Translations under genes and position numbers: made by a program
Source: Mycolicibacterium lacusdiani
GTDB taxonomy: Bacteria; Actinomycetota; Actinomycetes; Mycobacteriales; Mycobacteriaceae
Length of the DNA stretch: 64,000 nt
Direction: 5' to 3'
Assembly: GCF_021916785.1 (NCBI RefSeq)
Contig: NZ_JAKCFC010000008.1
Location: forward strand, 62,001-126,000
Notes under the pieces: model-generated
Seen by the model: only the letters and a program-made list of their open reading frames with translations
Database searches by the model: none
Told to the model about the DNA's origin: nothing
Part shown: piece by piece, positions 36,678 to 45,400 of the stretch
Position numbering within the stretch: position 1 is the stretch's first letter
Layout: the number at the start of each line of letters is the position of its first letter

Positions 36678-38312
36678 CTACGCCGCATCCCGGCGTCGGT
36701 AGAGCCAGCCGGCGACGCCTGCCAACAGCCCGGCGACGACCGTCATCACGACCAGCGCGACGACGGGCACGTCGGTCGGGACGGTGGTCCGTCCCACGGG
36801 CGACAGGTCGATCAGCCATTGAGGCAGGCGAAGCAGCGCGCCCAGATACAGCGATGTGACGACGAACGTCACTGCGAGCCAACCGATCCACGCATGCCGC
36901 AGCGCGACGCCCAGTGCTGCGACACCGGCCAGCACGGCCAGCGCTGGGACGAATGCCACACCCGCCAGGGTCAGCCGCACCACGGTGCCGGGTTCGCCGA
37001 GCGCGATGCCTGCGCCCAGACCGTTGCCGAGGCCGGCGAAGAACATCAGCACTGCAGCGCCGAACACCGCCGACGCGACGGCCGTCAGCAGCCAGCGCCA
37101 CCGCGAAACTGCCCCCGCGAGAACTGTTTCCCCGAGCCCGGACTGCTCGTCGGAGTACACCCGCAGCACCGCCGACACGACGTAGGCACTCGCGGCGGCA
37201 GCCAGGAACTGCGTCATCGTCGTGTAGACGCCGTCGGTGCCCTGCGCGGCGAGCACCCGGGCCAGCAGTTCGTTGGTCGCCGCGGCATCGAGCAGGGACT
37301 TCGTCATCGAGCCGAAGGCAAGGCCCGCTGCGAACAGTCCGACCGACCAGCCGATCGTCTGCCCGCGCGCCAGCACCAGGTGCAGGCCGAGCACGCCATG
37401 GATCCGGCGCGCTGTGGGACGTTCTCCGCTGGAGGCGACCGTGCCGTCGTCGTACTGCCGCCGTGCCTCGAGTACCGCCGCGGCCGCGATCAGACCGGCG
37501 GTGAGCGCGAGCAGCAGGGCCAGGGGCCACCACCGGAGATCGACGAAGGGGCGCATCTGCTGAGCCCAGGCGATCGGCGAGAGCCAGCTGACCGCGCTGC
37601 CGGAGTCGTCGATCACGTCGCCGACCCCGCGCAGCAGCGCCGCGAGGGCGAGCGTCGCCATCGCCGCCCCGGTCGCGGTGCGGGCCTGCCGCCACATCTG
37701 CGCCGTGACGGCGGCGACCGCACCGAACGCCATGGCCACCGCGCTGACGCCGATGCACATCGCCGCGGTGTCGACGACCTCGAATCCGGTGGCCGACATG
37801 GCCGCCGTCATCGTGATGGCCAGCACCACGTTCACCGCCGCGACGACGACGAGCGCAGCGCTGGTCCGGGCGTAGCGTCCGACGACCGAGGCCAGGACGA
37901 GTTCCGCTGCGCCGCTTTCCTCCTCGGCGCGGGTATGGCGAATCACGGTGAGGATGGCGAGTATCGATGTCGCCACGATCAGCGTGAGCATCAGTTCGTT
38001 CGCCATCATCGCGCCGAGGTCGGTCTCGTTGCCGCCGAACATCGGGCCGCCCAGCATCATCCCGGCAGGGGTCTTGAGCAGGTTGACCCTGGCGAGCCGC
38101 GACGCCTCGTCGGGGTAGGCCAGCTCGATGGCGTTGGGTGAGTAGGCCATGGTCAGCGTGAGGACCGCGATCCACACCGACAGCCGAATTCGGTGGCGGC
38201 GCAACGCATGCCGGATGAGGCGCGCCGTGCCGGTCCAGGGTGACCCGATGGGGGAGGCCTCGTGCCGTCCGTGACGTGTGGCCGTCGAGGCGGCCGTTGC
38301 CGGCGCGGTCAT
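36678..38312 (-). CDS. ABC-2 type exporter permease
   Basis: A 544-residue integral membrane protein with about 12 hydrophobic segments in two similar halves, typical of the multi-drug/polyketide-antibiotic exporter permeases (fused ABC-2 halves). It overlaps its ATPase by 4 bp. The N-terminal 35 residues are cytoplasmic and His/Arg-rich. Substrate unknown; hydrophobic antibiotics or lipids are the family norm. ATG start. Confidence 0.9.
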   Translation of the reverse strand: MTAPATAASTATRHGRHEASPIGSPWTGTARLIRHALRRHRIRLSVWIAVLTLTMAYSPNAIELAYPDEASRLARVNLLKTPAGMMLGGPMFGGNETDLGAMMANELMLTLIVATSILAILTVIRHTRAEEESGAAELVLASVVGRYARTSAALVVVAAVNVVLAITMTAAMSATGFEVVDTAAMCIGVSAVAMAFGAVAAVTAQMWRQARTATGAAMATLALAALLRGVGDVIDDSGSAVSWLSPIAWAQQMRPFVDLRWWPLALLLALTAGLIAAAAVLEARRQYDDGTVASSGERPTARRIHGVLGLHLVLARGQTIGWSVGLFAAGLAFGSMTKSLLDAAATNELLARVLAAQGTDGVYTTMTQFLAAAASAYVVSAVLRVYSDEQSGLGETVLAGAVSRWRWLLTAVASAVFGAAVLMFFAGLGNGLGAGIALGEPGTVVRLTLAGVAFVPALAVLAGVAALGVALRHAWIGWLAVTFVVTSLYLGALLRLPQWLIDLSPVGRTTVPTDVPVVALVVMTVVAGLLAGVAGWLYRRRDAA

Positions 38313-39223
38313 CGGTCGGCGCCCTGATACTCGCGCAGGAACATGTCCTCGAGTGATGCCGGTGCGACGGTCAGTTCGTCGATGCCGAGTTCGGTGAGCC
38401 GGTTCATCGCCCGGTCGAGGTCACCGCGGTCGACCGCAAAGCGCAGCAGGCCCTCGTCGTCCCGGAGGTCGTGCACGTACGGTTCGCCGTCGAGCCCGCG
38501 CCCGTCGCCGCGGACGCGCGCGGTCACCGTGGTCCGCATCAGGTGGCGCAGTTGCTCGAGTGAGCCGGACCTGACGGTGCGTCCGGCGCGCACGATCGTG
38601 ACCGTGTCGCAGAGCTTTTCGACCTCGGCGAGGATGTGGCTGGACAGTAGGACCGCGGCGCCCTGGTCGGCGACCTCCCGCACGCACTGCTGGAATGCCT
38701 GCTCCATGAGCGGGTCCAGGCCCGACGTCGGCTCGTCGAGGACGAACAGTTCGGCGCGGGTGCTGAATGCGGCGACGATCGCCACCTTCTGCCGATTGCC
38801 CTTGGAGTAGGTGCGGGCCTTCTTGTGGGGATCGACTTCGAAGCGTTCGATCAGTTGGTCTCGTCGCTTCTCGTCGACCGCGTCGGTGCCGCGCAGGCCT
38901 GCGAGGAAGTCGATGGCCTGCATGCCGGTGAGGTTGGGCCACAGCGTGACGTCGCCCGGCACGTAGGCGATCCTGCGGTGCAGGGCAACTGCGTCGCGCC
39001 ACGGGTCGCCGCCGAGGAGTCGGACGGTTCCGCCGTCGACGCGCAGCAGTCCGAGCAGCACCCGGATGGTGGTCGACTTGCCGGCACCGTTGGGTCCGAG
39101 GAAGCCGGTGACGTCACCTGGTGCCACGGTGAGGTCGAGGCCGTCGAGCGCGCGTGTTCGGCCGAATGACTTGGACAGTCCGCTGATCTCGACCGCTGGC
39201 CGATTGGCGTTGTCAGTCATCAT
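38309..39223 (-). CDS. ABC exporter ATP-binding protein
   Basis: A 304-residue DrrA-like ATPase. Walker A is GPNGAGKSTTIR, signature SKGNRQKV, Walker B LFVLDEPTSGLDP and the H-loop SSHILAEV. The C-terminal part (about 220-300) is a regulatory tail. It pairs with the permease (ATGA overlap) and is preceded by TetR, whose end overlaps its start by 11 bp. Two tandem ATGs make the first codon ambiguous by one residue; AGGAAAG is the ribosome-binding site. Confidence 0.93.
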   Translation of the reverse strand: MMTDNANRPAVEISGLSKSFGRTRALDGLDLTVAPGDVTGFLGPNGAGKSTTIRVLLGLLRVDGGTVRLLGGDPWRDAVALHRRIAYVPGDVTLWPNLTGMQAIDFLAGLRGTDAVDEKRRDQLIERFEVDPHKKARTYSKGNRQKVAIVAAFSTRAELFVLDEPTSGLDPLMEQAFQQCVREVADQGAAVLLSSHILAEVEKLCDTVTIVRAGRTVRSGSLEQLRHLMRTTVTARVRGDGRGLDGEPYVHDLRDDEGLLRFAVDRGDLDRAMNRLTELGIDELTVAPASLEDMFLREYQGADR

Positions 39224-39875
39224 CTTTCCTCTCTCCGGGGATCAAGGGGGAACCCTGCTCGCGCTGAGCGCGGAAGGCGTCGTACATCGTGGCGTCGGCC
39301 ATCAGCCCGTTGGTGTAGATCTCGAGCGCGGGCAGGAGCATGTCCTCGCCGTAGTCGTGCAGGACGGCGCGCAGGTTCGTGGGATCGTCGTGCATCTGCA
39401 GATAGAGCAGGAAGCACCCGCCCCCGGCCATGGCCAGGAAGCGCGCGCGGCCCCTGGGGTCCGGGCTCGGCTTGACGGTGCCGGCCCGCACGCCCTCTTC
39501 GATGTACCGCTCGGCGTTGTCGATCATCCTGCGCCACAGCGCCTTTGCGAGATCGCCACCGGTCTGGAGGCTGCGCATCAGGTACGCCATCAGCGGCGCG
39601 TAGGCCTCGATCTCGGCGAGCTGGGCGAACCACGTCGCCGGGTCCGAGGTCTGCATCGCCTCGCTCTTGCTGCCGTACACGCTCTCGGCGACGTAGTCGT
39701 CGCACGCCTTGCGCAGGCCCTCTTTCGAGCCGAAGTGGTGGATGACCAGGCCCGGGCTCACCCCTGCGGCCGTCGCGATCGCTCGCACGCCGACGGTGAA
39801 CCCGTCGCGGCCGAACAGGTCGATGGCCGCGTCGCGGATGCGGGCCGTTGCCGTGAGGTCGTCGACTGAACGCAC
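39213..39875 (-). CDS. TetR family regulator of the ABC exporter
   Basis: A 220-residue repressor. Residues 8-55 are a TetR helix-turn-helix (ATARIRDAAIDLFGRDGFTVGVRAIATAAGVSPGLVIHHFGSKEGL) and the remainder a helical ligand domain. It is the first gene in the exporter operon, so the exporter should be induced by a ligand of this protein. GTG start, apparently leaderless: TAATCT ends 7 nt upstream. A near-perfect 38-bp operator covers the promoter. Confidence 0.93.
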   Translation of the reverse strand: MRSVDDLTATARIRDAAIDLFGRDGFTVGVRAIATAAGVSPGLVIHHFGSKEGLRKACDDYVAESVYGSKSEAMQTSDPATWFAQLAEIEAYAPLMAYLMRSLQTGGDLAKALWRRMIDNAERYIEEGVRAGTVKPSPDPRGRARFLAMAGGGCFLLYLQMHDDPTNLRAVLHDYGEDMLLPALEIYTNGLMADATMYDAFRAQREQGSPLIPGERKDDD

Positions 39876-39902
39876 GTTTAGTAGATTAAACGCGCGTTCA
39901 GT
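39865..39902. promoter_or_regulatory. TetR operator
   Basis: ACTGAACGCACGTTTA (39865-39880) and TAAACGCGCGTTCAGT (39887-39902) are inverted with 15 of 16 matches and a 6-nt spacer. The 38-bp site covers the -10 and the start codon of tetR, so it should be an autorepressed operator. Strongly supported by symmetry and position. Confidence 0.85.
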
Positions 39903-39912
39903 CGGCGGTCAA
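39883..39912 (-). promoter_or_regulatory. tetR-exporter promoter
   Basis: On the minus strand TTGACC (39907-39912), 18 nt, TAATCT (39883-39888), then 7 nt to the GTG start codon. A good SigA promoter producing a leaderless mRNA for tetR and the exporter operon. Confidence 0.75.
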
Positions 39913-39944
39913 GAGTGCGGCGCGAAGAGGGCTCAGCCGTTGGC

Positions 39945-40004
39945 GCGAGTGTGCGTGGACTCGGGTTTCGAGGCGGCGTGTCGCCCGCAGACACGCACGC
40001 TCGC
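39945..40004 (+). repeat. 60-bp intergenic inverted-repeat element, copy 3
   Basis: Ends GCGAGTGTGCGTG (39945-39957; one mismatch) and CACGCACGCTCGC (39992-40004). The interior GACTCGGGTTTCGAGGCGGC then GTGTCGCCCGCAGA matches copy 2 closely. It lies between the tetR promoter and the O-methyltransferase stop. Confidence 0.85.
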
Positions 40005-40019
40005 CGAAGGAGGCGAGGA

Positions 40020-40679
40020 TCAGTCGCGGGCGGCGGCGAGCAGGCCGTCGCCGAGTGGGATCAGCACCGGGGTGAGGCGCTCGTCCTCGGCGATGAGCCG
40101 GGCCGCCTCGCGTACCGCGGCGACCTCCTTGTCGGCGGCATTCGCGTCACCGGCACGGCCACCGAGGGCGGCGCGGTGCACGACGATCGCTCCGCCGGCA
40201 CGCAGCAGCCGCACGCCCTCGGCGACGAACTGCGGCTGATCGATCGGGTCGGCGTCGATGAACACCAGGTCGTACGAGTCGTCGGCCAGGCGGGTGAGCA
40301 CTTCCTGGGCACGCCCGCCGATGAGCCGGGTCCGCGACGGCCCGACGCCTGCCTCGGCGAAGGCCTGCTTGGCTAGGCGCTGGTGTTCGGGTTCGACGTC
40401 GATGGTCGTCAGCACGCCGTCCTCGCGCATGCCCGCCAGCAGCCACAGGCCGCTGACCCCTGCGCCGGTGCCGACCTCGACGACGGCCTTGGCGCCGGCG
40501 AGCCGCGCCAGCACGCTCAGCAGCGCCCCGACTGCAGGCGTCACGGCGCCCGCTCCGCTGTCGTCGGAGCGCTCTCGCGCGGCAGCGGTGATCGCGTCCT
40601 CGGTGATCGACTGTTCGGCGTGCGTGAGAAGCGACTCCGAGCGACTCGGCCGCGTCTGAGCGTCATCGGAGCTGGCCAT
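40020..40679 (-). CDS. Class I SAM-dependent O-methyltransferase
   Basis: A 219-residue methyltransferase of the catechol-O-methyltransferase/CCoAOMT class, matching Rv1220c. SAM motif VVEVGTGAGVSGLWLL and metal motif FIDADPID are seen. Divergent from sigE (about 140 bp). Substrate unknown. Start at the MASSDDAQTR ATG; the longer frame overlaps the sigE promoter. Confidence 0.9.
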   Translation of the reverse strand: MASSDDAQTRPSRSESLLTHAEQSITEDAITAAARERSDDSGAGAVTPAVGALLSVLARLAGAKAVVEVGTGAGVSGLWLLAGMREDGVLTTIDVEPEHQRLAKQAFAEAGVGPSRTRLIGGRAQEVLTRLADDSYDLVFIDADPIDQPQFVAEGVRLLRAGGAIVVHRAALGGRAGDANAADKEVAAVREAARLIAEDERLTPVLIPLGDGLLAAARD

Positions 40680-40794
40680 GCCCGCAGCGTAGAGGCCGAC
40701 CGATCGGCGGCACTCCCCGACACGCCCGTGTCCCGACGCCGAGATGAACCCATTTCGAGGCGGTTTGTGCACTTCGCGGCATGGGTAGCCCGCA

Positions 40795-40812
40795 TTCTCA
40801 GGAAAAGTTCAG
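40795..40812 (+). promoter_or_regulatory. Candidate MprA box upstream of sigE
   Basis: TTCTCAGG (40795-40802) and AAGTTCAG (40805-40812) are loose direct repeats separated by 2 nt, resembling the MprA box described upstream of mycobacterial sigE. It lies 10-27 bp before the first sigE ATG. No mprA gene is in the window; the role is inferred. Confidence 0.4.
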
Positions 40813-40821
40813 TTTGCTCAT

Positions 40822-41661
40822 ATGCCAACCTCACCAGGGTCGGGAACGGTAATCCCCATGACACACGGCGCAGTCCCGCAGCACGGCCGCGATGGCGGGA
40901 ATTCTCGCGCCGGGGAAGCCGTTGTTCGGCACGTGGCAACGACGCCGGACATTGGCGTCCGCAAGAGCGATCTGGAGGATCCGACGACCACCACAAGCAC
41001 GTCCCCCGTGTTCATGGCTCACCTCGAGCAGGCAGGCGCTGACGCAGGCCAATCGGGTTGGGTCGAGCCCACCGACGAGTTGACCGGCACCGCGGTATTC
41101 GACGCGACCGGCGACCAGGCTTCGATGCCGTCCTGGGACGAGCTGGTGCGCCAGCACGCAGACCGCGTCTACCGTCTGGCCTACCGGTTGTCCGGCAACC
41201 AGCACGACGCCGAGGACCTCACCCAGGAGACGTTCATCCGCGTGTTCCGCTCGGTGCAGAACTACCAGCCGGGCACGTTCGAGGGCTGGCTGCACCGCAT
41301 CACCACGAACCTGTTCCTGGACATGGTCCGCCGCCGCAGCCGCATCCGCATGGAGGCGCTGCCCGAGGACTACGACCGCGTCCCCGCCGACGACCCGAAC
41401 CCCGAGCAGATCTACCACGACTCGCGGCTCGGGCCGGACCTGCAGGCTGCGCTGGACTCGCTGCCTCCGGAGTTCCGCGCCGCTGTCGTGCTGTGCGACA
41501 TCGAGGGTCTGAGCTACGAGGAGATCGGCGCCACGCTCGGCGTCAAGCTCGGCACCGTCCGCAGCCGCATCCACCGCGGTCGCCAGGCGCTGCGCGACTA
41601 CCTCGCCGCGCACTCGACCGCCGAGGACGGCTACGCCAGTCATCAGGTCCGCTCGGCCTGA
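40822..41661 (+). CDS. sigE: ECF sigma factor SigE
   Basis: A group 4 sigma factor for envelope stress. Region 2 (SWDELVRQHADRVYRLAYRLSGNQHDAEDLTQETFIRVFRSVQNY) and region 4 (LPPEFRAAVVLCDIEGLSYEEIGATLGVKLGTVRSRIHRGRQALRDYL) are nearly identical to M. tuberculosis SigE. The N terminus is uncertain: starts at 40822 (279 residues), 40858 (267) and 41014 (215) are all readable and multiple sigE starts are known in M. tuberculosis. The unstructured N-terminal stretch (TTTTSTSP) is poorly conserved. Followed by its anti-sigma RseA after 117 bp. Confidence 0.95.
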   Translation: MPTSPGSGTVIPMTHGAVPQHGRDGGNSRAGEAVVRHVATTPDIGVRKSDLEDPTTTTSTSPVFMAHLEQAGADAGQSGWVEPTDELTGTAVFDATGDQASMPSWDELVRQHADRVYRLAYRLSGNQHDAEDLTQETFIRVFRSVQNYQPGTFEGWLHRITTNLFLDMVRRRSRIRMEALPEDYDRVPADDPNPEQIYHDSRLGPDLQAALDSLPPEFRAAVVLCDIEGLSYEEIGATLGVKLGTVRSRIHRGRQALRDYLAAHSTAEDGYASHQVRSA

Positions 41662-41778
41662 CCCGACCGCACGCCATCGGGTGCCGAACGGTGCTGATGG
41701 GTGTTTCACGGCGCCGCTCGCGCTACATTCGAATAGTGCGCGCCGCGCAGTAGCAGCGACTGGAGAGGAGCGTGAGCG

Positions 41779-42174
41779 ATGGCCGACCCGGGGCACGTTT
41801 TCCGTCGGGCGTTCTCCTGGCTTCCCACGCAGTTCGCGTCGCAGAGCACCCATCCCGTTGGGCCGCGCCAGTTCGGTTCCACCGAGCACCTGTCGACCGA
41901 GGCCATCGCCGCGTTCGTCGACGGCGAGCTGAGCATGAAGGGCCACCTGCGCGCCGCGGGTCACATGTCGCAGTGTCCGGAGTGCGCGTCGGCCGTCGAC
42001 GCTCAGGGGCAGGCGCGTACGGCGTTGCGCGAGTCTCATCCGATCGCCGTCCCCACCGCACTTCTGGGTGCGTTGTCGCAGATCCCGCACAGTCCGCATC
42101 CCGATCCGCACCTCAACGACGAGGAGCACGGATTTGCTGACGACGTTCTGCGTGACCGTCGCAAGCGCCGGTAG
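41779..42174 (+). CDS. rseA: Anti-sigma factor RseA
   Basis: A 131-residue zinc anti-sigma factor that holds SigE. The ZAS site H62-x3-C66-x2-C69 (GHMSQCPEC) is intact. The C-terminal region is disordered and basic, and there is no membrane segment, so it is soluble. In M. tuberculosis the homologue is degraded after phosphorylation under envelope stress. ATG start with GGAGAGGAG upstream. Confidence 0.93.
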   Translation: MADPGHVFRRAFSWLPTQFASQSTHPVGPRQFGSTEHLSTEAIAAFVDGELSMKGHLRAAGHMSQCPECASAVDAQGQARTALRESHPIAVPTALLGALSQIPHSPHPDPHLNDEEHGFADDVLRDRRKRR

Positions 42175-42252
42175 GCTGGACCCCGAGTACGACCCCCGCG
42201 TGCGCCTGCCGATCATCTCGCCGGCGGGCGCCCCGACCGAGAGTGAACACGG

Positions 42253-43749
42253 GTGACCAATCAGGACCAGTCCGGCAACACCCCCCGCCTGACACCGCGC
42301 CCGGTGACCCGTCCGCCGGTCGACCCGGCAGCGACCCGCACCTTCGGCAGGCCCGCGGGATTCACCGGGTCCTTTCTCGGCGCCGACAAGCAGCAGGACC
42401 AAGGCGAGTACGCCCCGAAGAACCAACCGCCGGACCCCGTGCTGGCCGAGGCGTTTGGCAGGCATGGCTCCGGTGAGTCGCTGCAGCGCCACCCCGCCGA
42501 CACCGGCGCCCTCGAAGCCGAGCGCGACAAGACCGCCGACGCACCCGCCGACCCGTGGCGCGACCCATCGGCGGTGCCGTCGCTCGGCACACCCGCGGTC
42601 GCCCAGACCGCGCCGACCGTCAACGCCGCGCCCCCAGGCAAGCTCGGCGTGCGCGACGTGCTGTTCGGCCGTCGCGTGTCGTGGACCGCGCTGGCGCTGC
42701 TGGCCATCTTCGCGCTGGTCATCGGGTTCAGCGGCGGCTGGGTCGGACGCAAGACCGCCGAGGTCGTCGAGGCGTTCACCACCTCCAAGGTCACGCTCGA
42801 GACCGACGACAACCCCGAAGGCCCCCCGGGCCGGTTCGCCACCGTCGCCAAGGCCGTCGCCGACTCCGTCGTCACGATCGAGGCCACCAGCAAGAACGAG
42901 GGCTCGCAGGGCTCGGGCGTCGTCGTCGACGGCCGCGGCTACATCGTCACCAACAACCACGTCATCTCCGAAGCCGCGAAGAACCCGGCCGACTACAAGC
43001 TCACCGTCGTCTTCAACGACGGCAAGGAAGTGCCTGCCAACCTCGTCGGCCGTGACCCCAAGACGGACCTCGCGGTGCTCAAGGTCGACAACGTCGACAA
43101 CCTGACCGTGGCCCGGCTCGGCGACTCCGAAAAGATCACCGTCGGCGAAGAGGTCATCGCGGCGGGCGCCCCGCTCGGCCTGCGCAGCACCGTCACCAGC
43201 GGCATCATCAGCGCGCTGCACCGCCCCGTGCCGCTGTCGGGCGACGGCTCGGACACCGAGACAGTCATCGACGGCGTGCAGACCGACGCATCGATCAACC
43301 ACGGCAACTCCGGCGGCCCGCTGATCAACATGAACTCCGAGGTCATCGGCATCAACACTGCCGGAAAGTCGTTGTCGGACAGCGCAAGTGGCCTGGGTTT
43401 CGCGATCCCGGTCAACGAGGTCAAGGAGGTCGTCGACGCCCTGATCAAGGACGGCAAGATCGCTCACCCGTCGCTCGGTCTCACCGCCCGCTCGGTCAGC
43501 AACTCCGTCGCCTCCGGTGCGCAGGTCGCCAACGTCACCGTCGGTGGCCCGGCGGAGAAGGCCGGCCTGCTCGAGAACGACGTCGTCGTCAAGGTCGGTG
43601 ACCGCAAGGTTGCCGACGCCGACGAGATGATCGTGGCGGTGCGTCAGCTCAAGATCGGCCAGGAGTCGCCCATCGAGGTGATGCGCGACGGCCGTCCCGT
43701 CACGCTGATGATCACCCCTGGCTCTGACGCAGACCAGCCCAGCCAGTAG
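42253..43749 (+). CDS. htrA: HtrA-like serine protease
   Basis: A 498-residue membrane protease. The N-terminal 135 residues are cytoplasmic and disordered, a membrane helix lies at about 139-160 (WTALALLAIFALVIGFSGGWV), the trypsin-like domain has H236, D272 and S353 (HGNSGGP), and the C-terminal 100 residues are a PDZ domain. It processes or degrades envelope proteins and is essential in M. tuberculosis (Rv1223). GTG start. It is in the SigE locus with tatB 5 bp downstream. Confidence 0.95.
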   Translation: MTNQDQSGNTPRLTPRPVTRPPVDPAATRTFGRPAGFTGSFLGADKQQDQGEYAPKNQPPDPVLAEAFGRHGSGESLQRHPADTGALEAERDKTADAPADPWRDPSAVPSLGTPAVAQTAPTVNAAPPGKLGVRDVLFGRRVSWTALALLAIFALVIGFSGGWVGRKTAEVVEAFTTSKVTLETDDNPEGPPGRFATVAKAVADSVVTIEATSKNEGSQGSGVVVDGRGYIVTNNHVISEAAKNPADYKLTVVFNDGKEVPANLVGRDPKTDLAVLKVDNVDNLTVARLGDSEKITVGEEVIAAGAPLGLRSTVTSGIISALHRPVPLSGDGSDTETVIDGVQTDASINHGNSGGPLINMNSEVIGINTAGKSLSDSASGLGFAIPVNEVKEVVDALIKDGKIAHPSLGLTARSVSNSVASGAQVANVTVGGPAEKAGLLENDVVVKVGDRKVADADEMIVAVRQLKIGQESPIEVMRDGRPVTLMITPGSDADQPSQ

Positions 43750-43753
43750 CGCC

Positions 43754-44188
43754 GTGTTCGCCAACGTCGGGTGGGGCGAGATGCTCGTCCTGGTGATCGC
43801 CGGGCTCGTCATCCTCGGCCCCGAGAGGCTGCCCGGTGCGATCCGCTGGGCGTCCAACGCGGTGCGCCAGGCCCGTGAGTACCTGACCGGAGCGACTTCT
43901 CAGCTGCGCCAGGACCTGGGCCCGGAGTTCGACGATCTTCGCGAACCGCTGTCGGAACTGCAGAAGCTGCGCGGCATGACGCCGCGGGCCGCGCTCACCA
44001 AGCACCTGCTCGACGGTGACGACTCGATCTTCACCGGGAAGATCGACACCCCTGGTGGTGACTCGAAGGGCAATGGCTCGGACACGCCCACCGAGAAGCC
44101 GGTGTCGGCACCGACCCTCGGCACGCCACCGGCCAAGCCCGCCGGGCCGTCCGGTGGCCCCACGCGGTTCGACACCGACGCGACCTAG
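43754..44188 (+). CDS. tatB: Twin-arginine translocase protein TatB
   Basis: A 144-residue protein with a short N-terminal membrane helix (about 7-25, GEMLVLVIAGLVILGPERLP with the conserved Glu and Pro), then an amphipathic helix (RWASNAVRQAREYL) and a disordered Pro-rich tail. TatB with TatC recognises folded Tat substrates. GTG start, 5 bp after htrA. Confidence 0.93.
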   Translation: MFANVGWGEMLVLVIAGLVILGPERLPGAIRWASNAVRQAREYLTGATSQLRQDLGPEFDDLREPLSELQKLRGMTPRAALTKHLLDGDDSIFTGKIDTPGGDSKGNGSDTPTEKPVSAPTLGTPPAKPAGPSGGPTRFDTDAT

Positions 44189-44214
44189 CGCATTCCCCCG
44201 TCGCTTCGCTCGCC

Positions 44215-45357
44215 CTAGCGGCCTGCGGGGTCCAGTCCGAGCGACATGCCCGCGAGGCCGCGCTTGCGCGACGACAATGCGTCGGCGACCTTGCGCAGTT
44301 CCTTGCCCGCAGGTGAATCCGGGGCACTGAGCACCAGCGGCGTCCCCGAGTCACCCGCAGTGACGAGCGCAGGATCGATCGGTATCTGGCCCAGCAGCGG
44401 TACGTCGGCGCCGACGGCCAGAGACAGACGCTCGGCCACCTTCCGTCCGCCACCCTCGCCGAACAGCGCCATGGTGGTGCCGTCGGGCATCAGCAGCCCG
44501 GACATGTTCTCGACCACGCCTGCGATGCGCTGACGGGTCTGCAGCGCGATCGCGCCCGCCCGCTCGGCGACCTCGGCGGCGGCCAGCTGCGGCGTGGTGA
44601 CGACCAGGATCTCGGCGCCGGGGATCAGCTGCGATACCGAGATGGCGATGTCACCGGTGCCCGGCGGCAGGTCGAGCAGCAGCACGTCGAGGTCGCCCCA
44701 GTAGACGTCGGCGAGGAACTGCTGCAGCGCACGGTGGAGCATCGGACCGCGCCACACCACGGGCGTGTTGCCCTGGGTGAACATCGCGATCGAGATGACC
44801 TTCACGTCGTGTGCGACCGGCGGCAGGATCATCGAGTCGACCTGGGTGGGGCGGTCCTCGGTGCCGATCATGCGGGGCACCGAGTGGCCGTAGATGTCGG
44901 CGTCGAGCACGCCGACCGCCAACCCGCGGGCCGCCATCGCCGCGGCGAGGTTGACGGTGACGCTGGACTTGCCGACCCCGCCCTTGCCGGAGGCGACGGC
45001 GTACACGCGCGTCAGCGAGCCGGGCTGGGCGAACGGGATCACCGGTTCACGGGAGTCCCCGCGCAGCAGCTTGCGCAGTTCGGCGCGCTGCTCGTCGTCC
45101 ATCACGTCGAGGCTGACCTTGACCGCGCCGGTGCCGGGCACGTCGGAGACGGCGCTGGTCACCCGGTCGGTGATCTCGGTCTTCTTGGGGCAGGCCGACG
45201 TGGTCAGGAAGATCTCGACGTGCACGCCCGACGAATCGTCGACGGTGACGTTCTTGACCATCCCGACCTCGGTGATCGGACGCCGCAGTTCGGGGTCGAT
45301 CACCTTGTTGAGGGCGGCGCGCACCGCCGTTTCGAGTTCGCTGGCTGTAGAGGACAT
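44215..45357 (-). CDS. mrp: Mrp/NBP35-type iron-sulphur carrier ATPase
   Basis: A 380-residue P-loop ATPase (Rv1229c) for iron-sulphur cluster assembly or delivery. Residues 1-90 are a MIP18/DUF59-like domain (VIDPELRRPITEVGMV, TSACPKK), followed by the deviant Walker A ASGKGGVGKSS at about 121-131, LDADIYGHS, and the Walker B/LLLDLPPGTGD. The ATG at 45357 is used; a GTG one codon upstream is also possible. Convergent with tatB. Confidence 0.93.
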   Translation of the reverse strand: MSSTASELETAVRAALNKVIDPELRRPITEVGMVKNVTVDDSSGVHVEIFLTTSACPKKTEITDRVTSAVSDVPGTGAVKVSLDVMDDEQRAELRKLLRGDSREPVIPFAQPGSLTRVYAVASGKGGVGKSSVTVNLAAAMAARGLAVGVLDADIYGHSVPRMIGTEDRPTQVDSMILPPVAHDVKVISIAMFTQGNTPVVWRGPMLHRALQQFLADVYWGDLDVLLLDLPPGTGDIAISVSQLIPGAEILVVTTPQLAAAEVAERAGAIALQTRQRIAGVVENMSGLLMPDGTTMALFGEGGGRKVAERLSLAVGADVPLLGQIPIDPALVTAGDSGTPLVLSAPDSPAGKELRKVADALSSRKRGLAGMSLGLDPAGR

Positions 45358-45400
45358 CACCTGCGAGTCTAGGCCGCGTCGGCGACCGCTCCGGCAGAGG

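Noticed and set aside
36591..38141. 516-codon plus-strand frame over the exporter permease
   Set aside because: The minus strand encodes a clear multi-span permease; the plus frame is His/Arg-rich noise.
40831..43857. 1008-codon minus-strand frame over sigE-rseA-htrA
   Set aside because: Opposite to three well-recognised genes; valine/aspartate/glycine-rich mirror typical of high-GC shadows.
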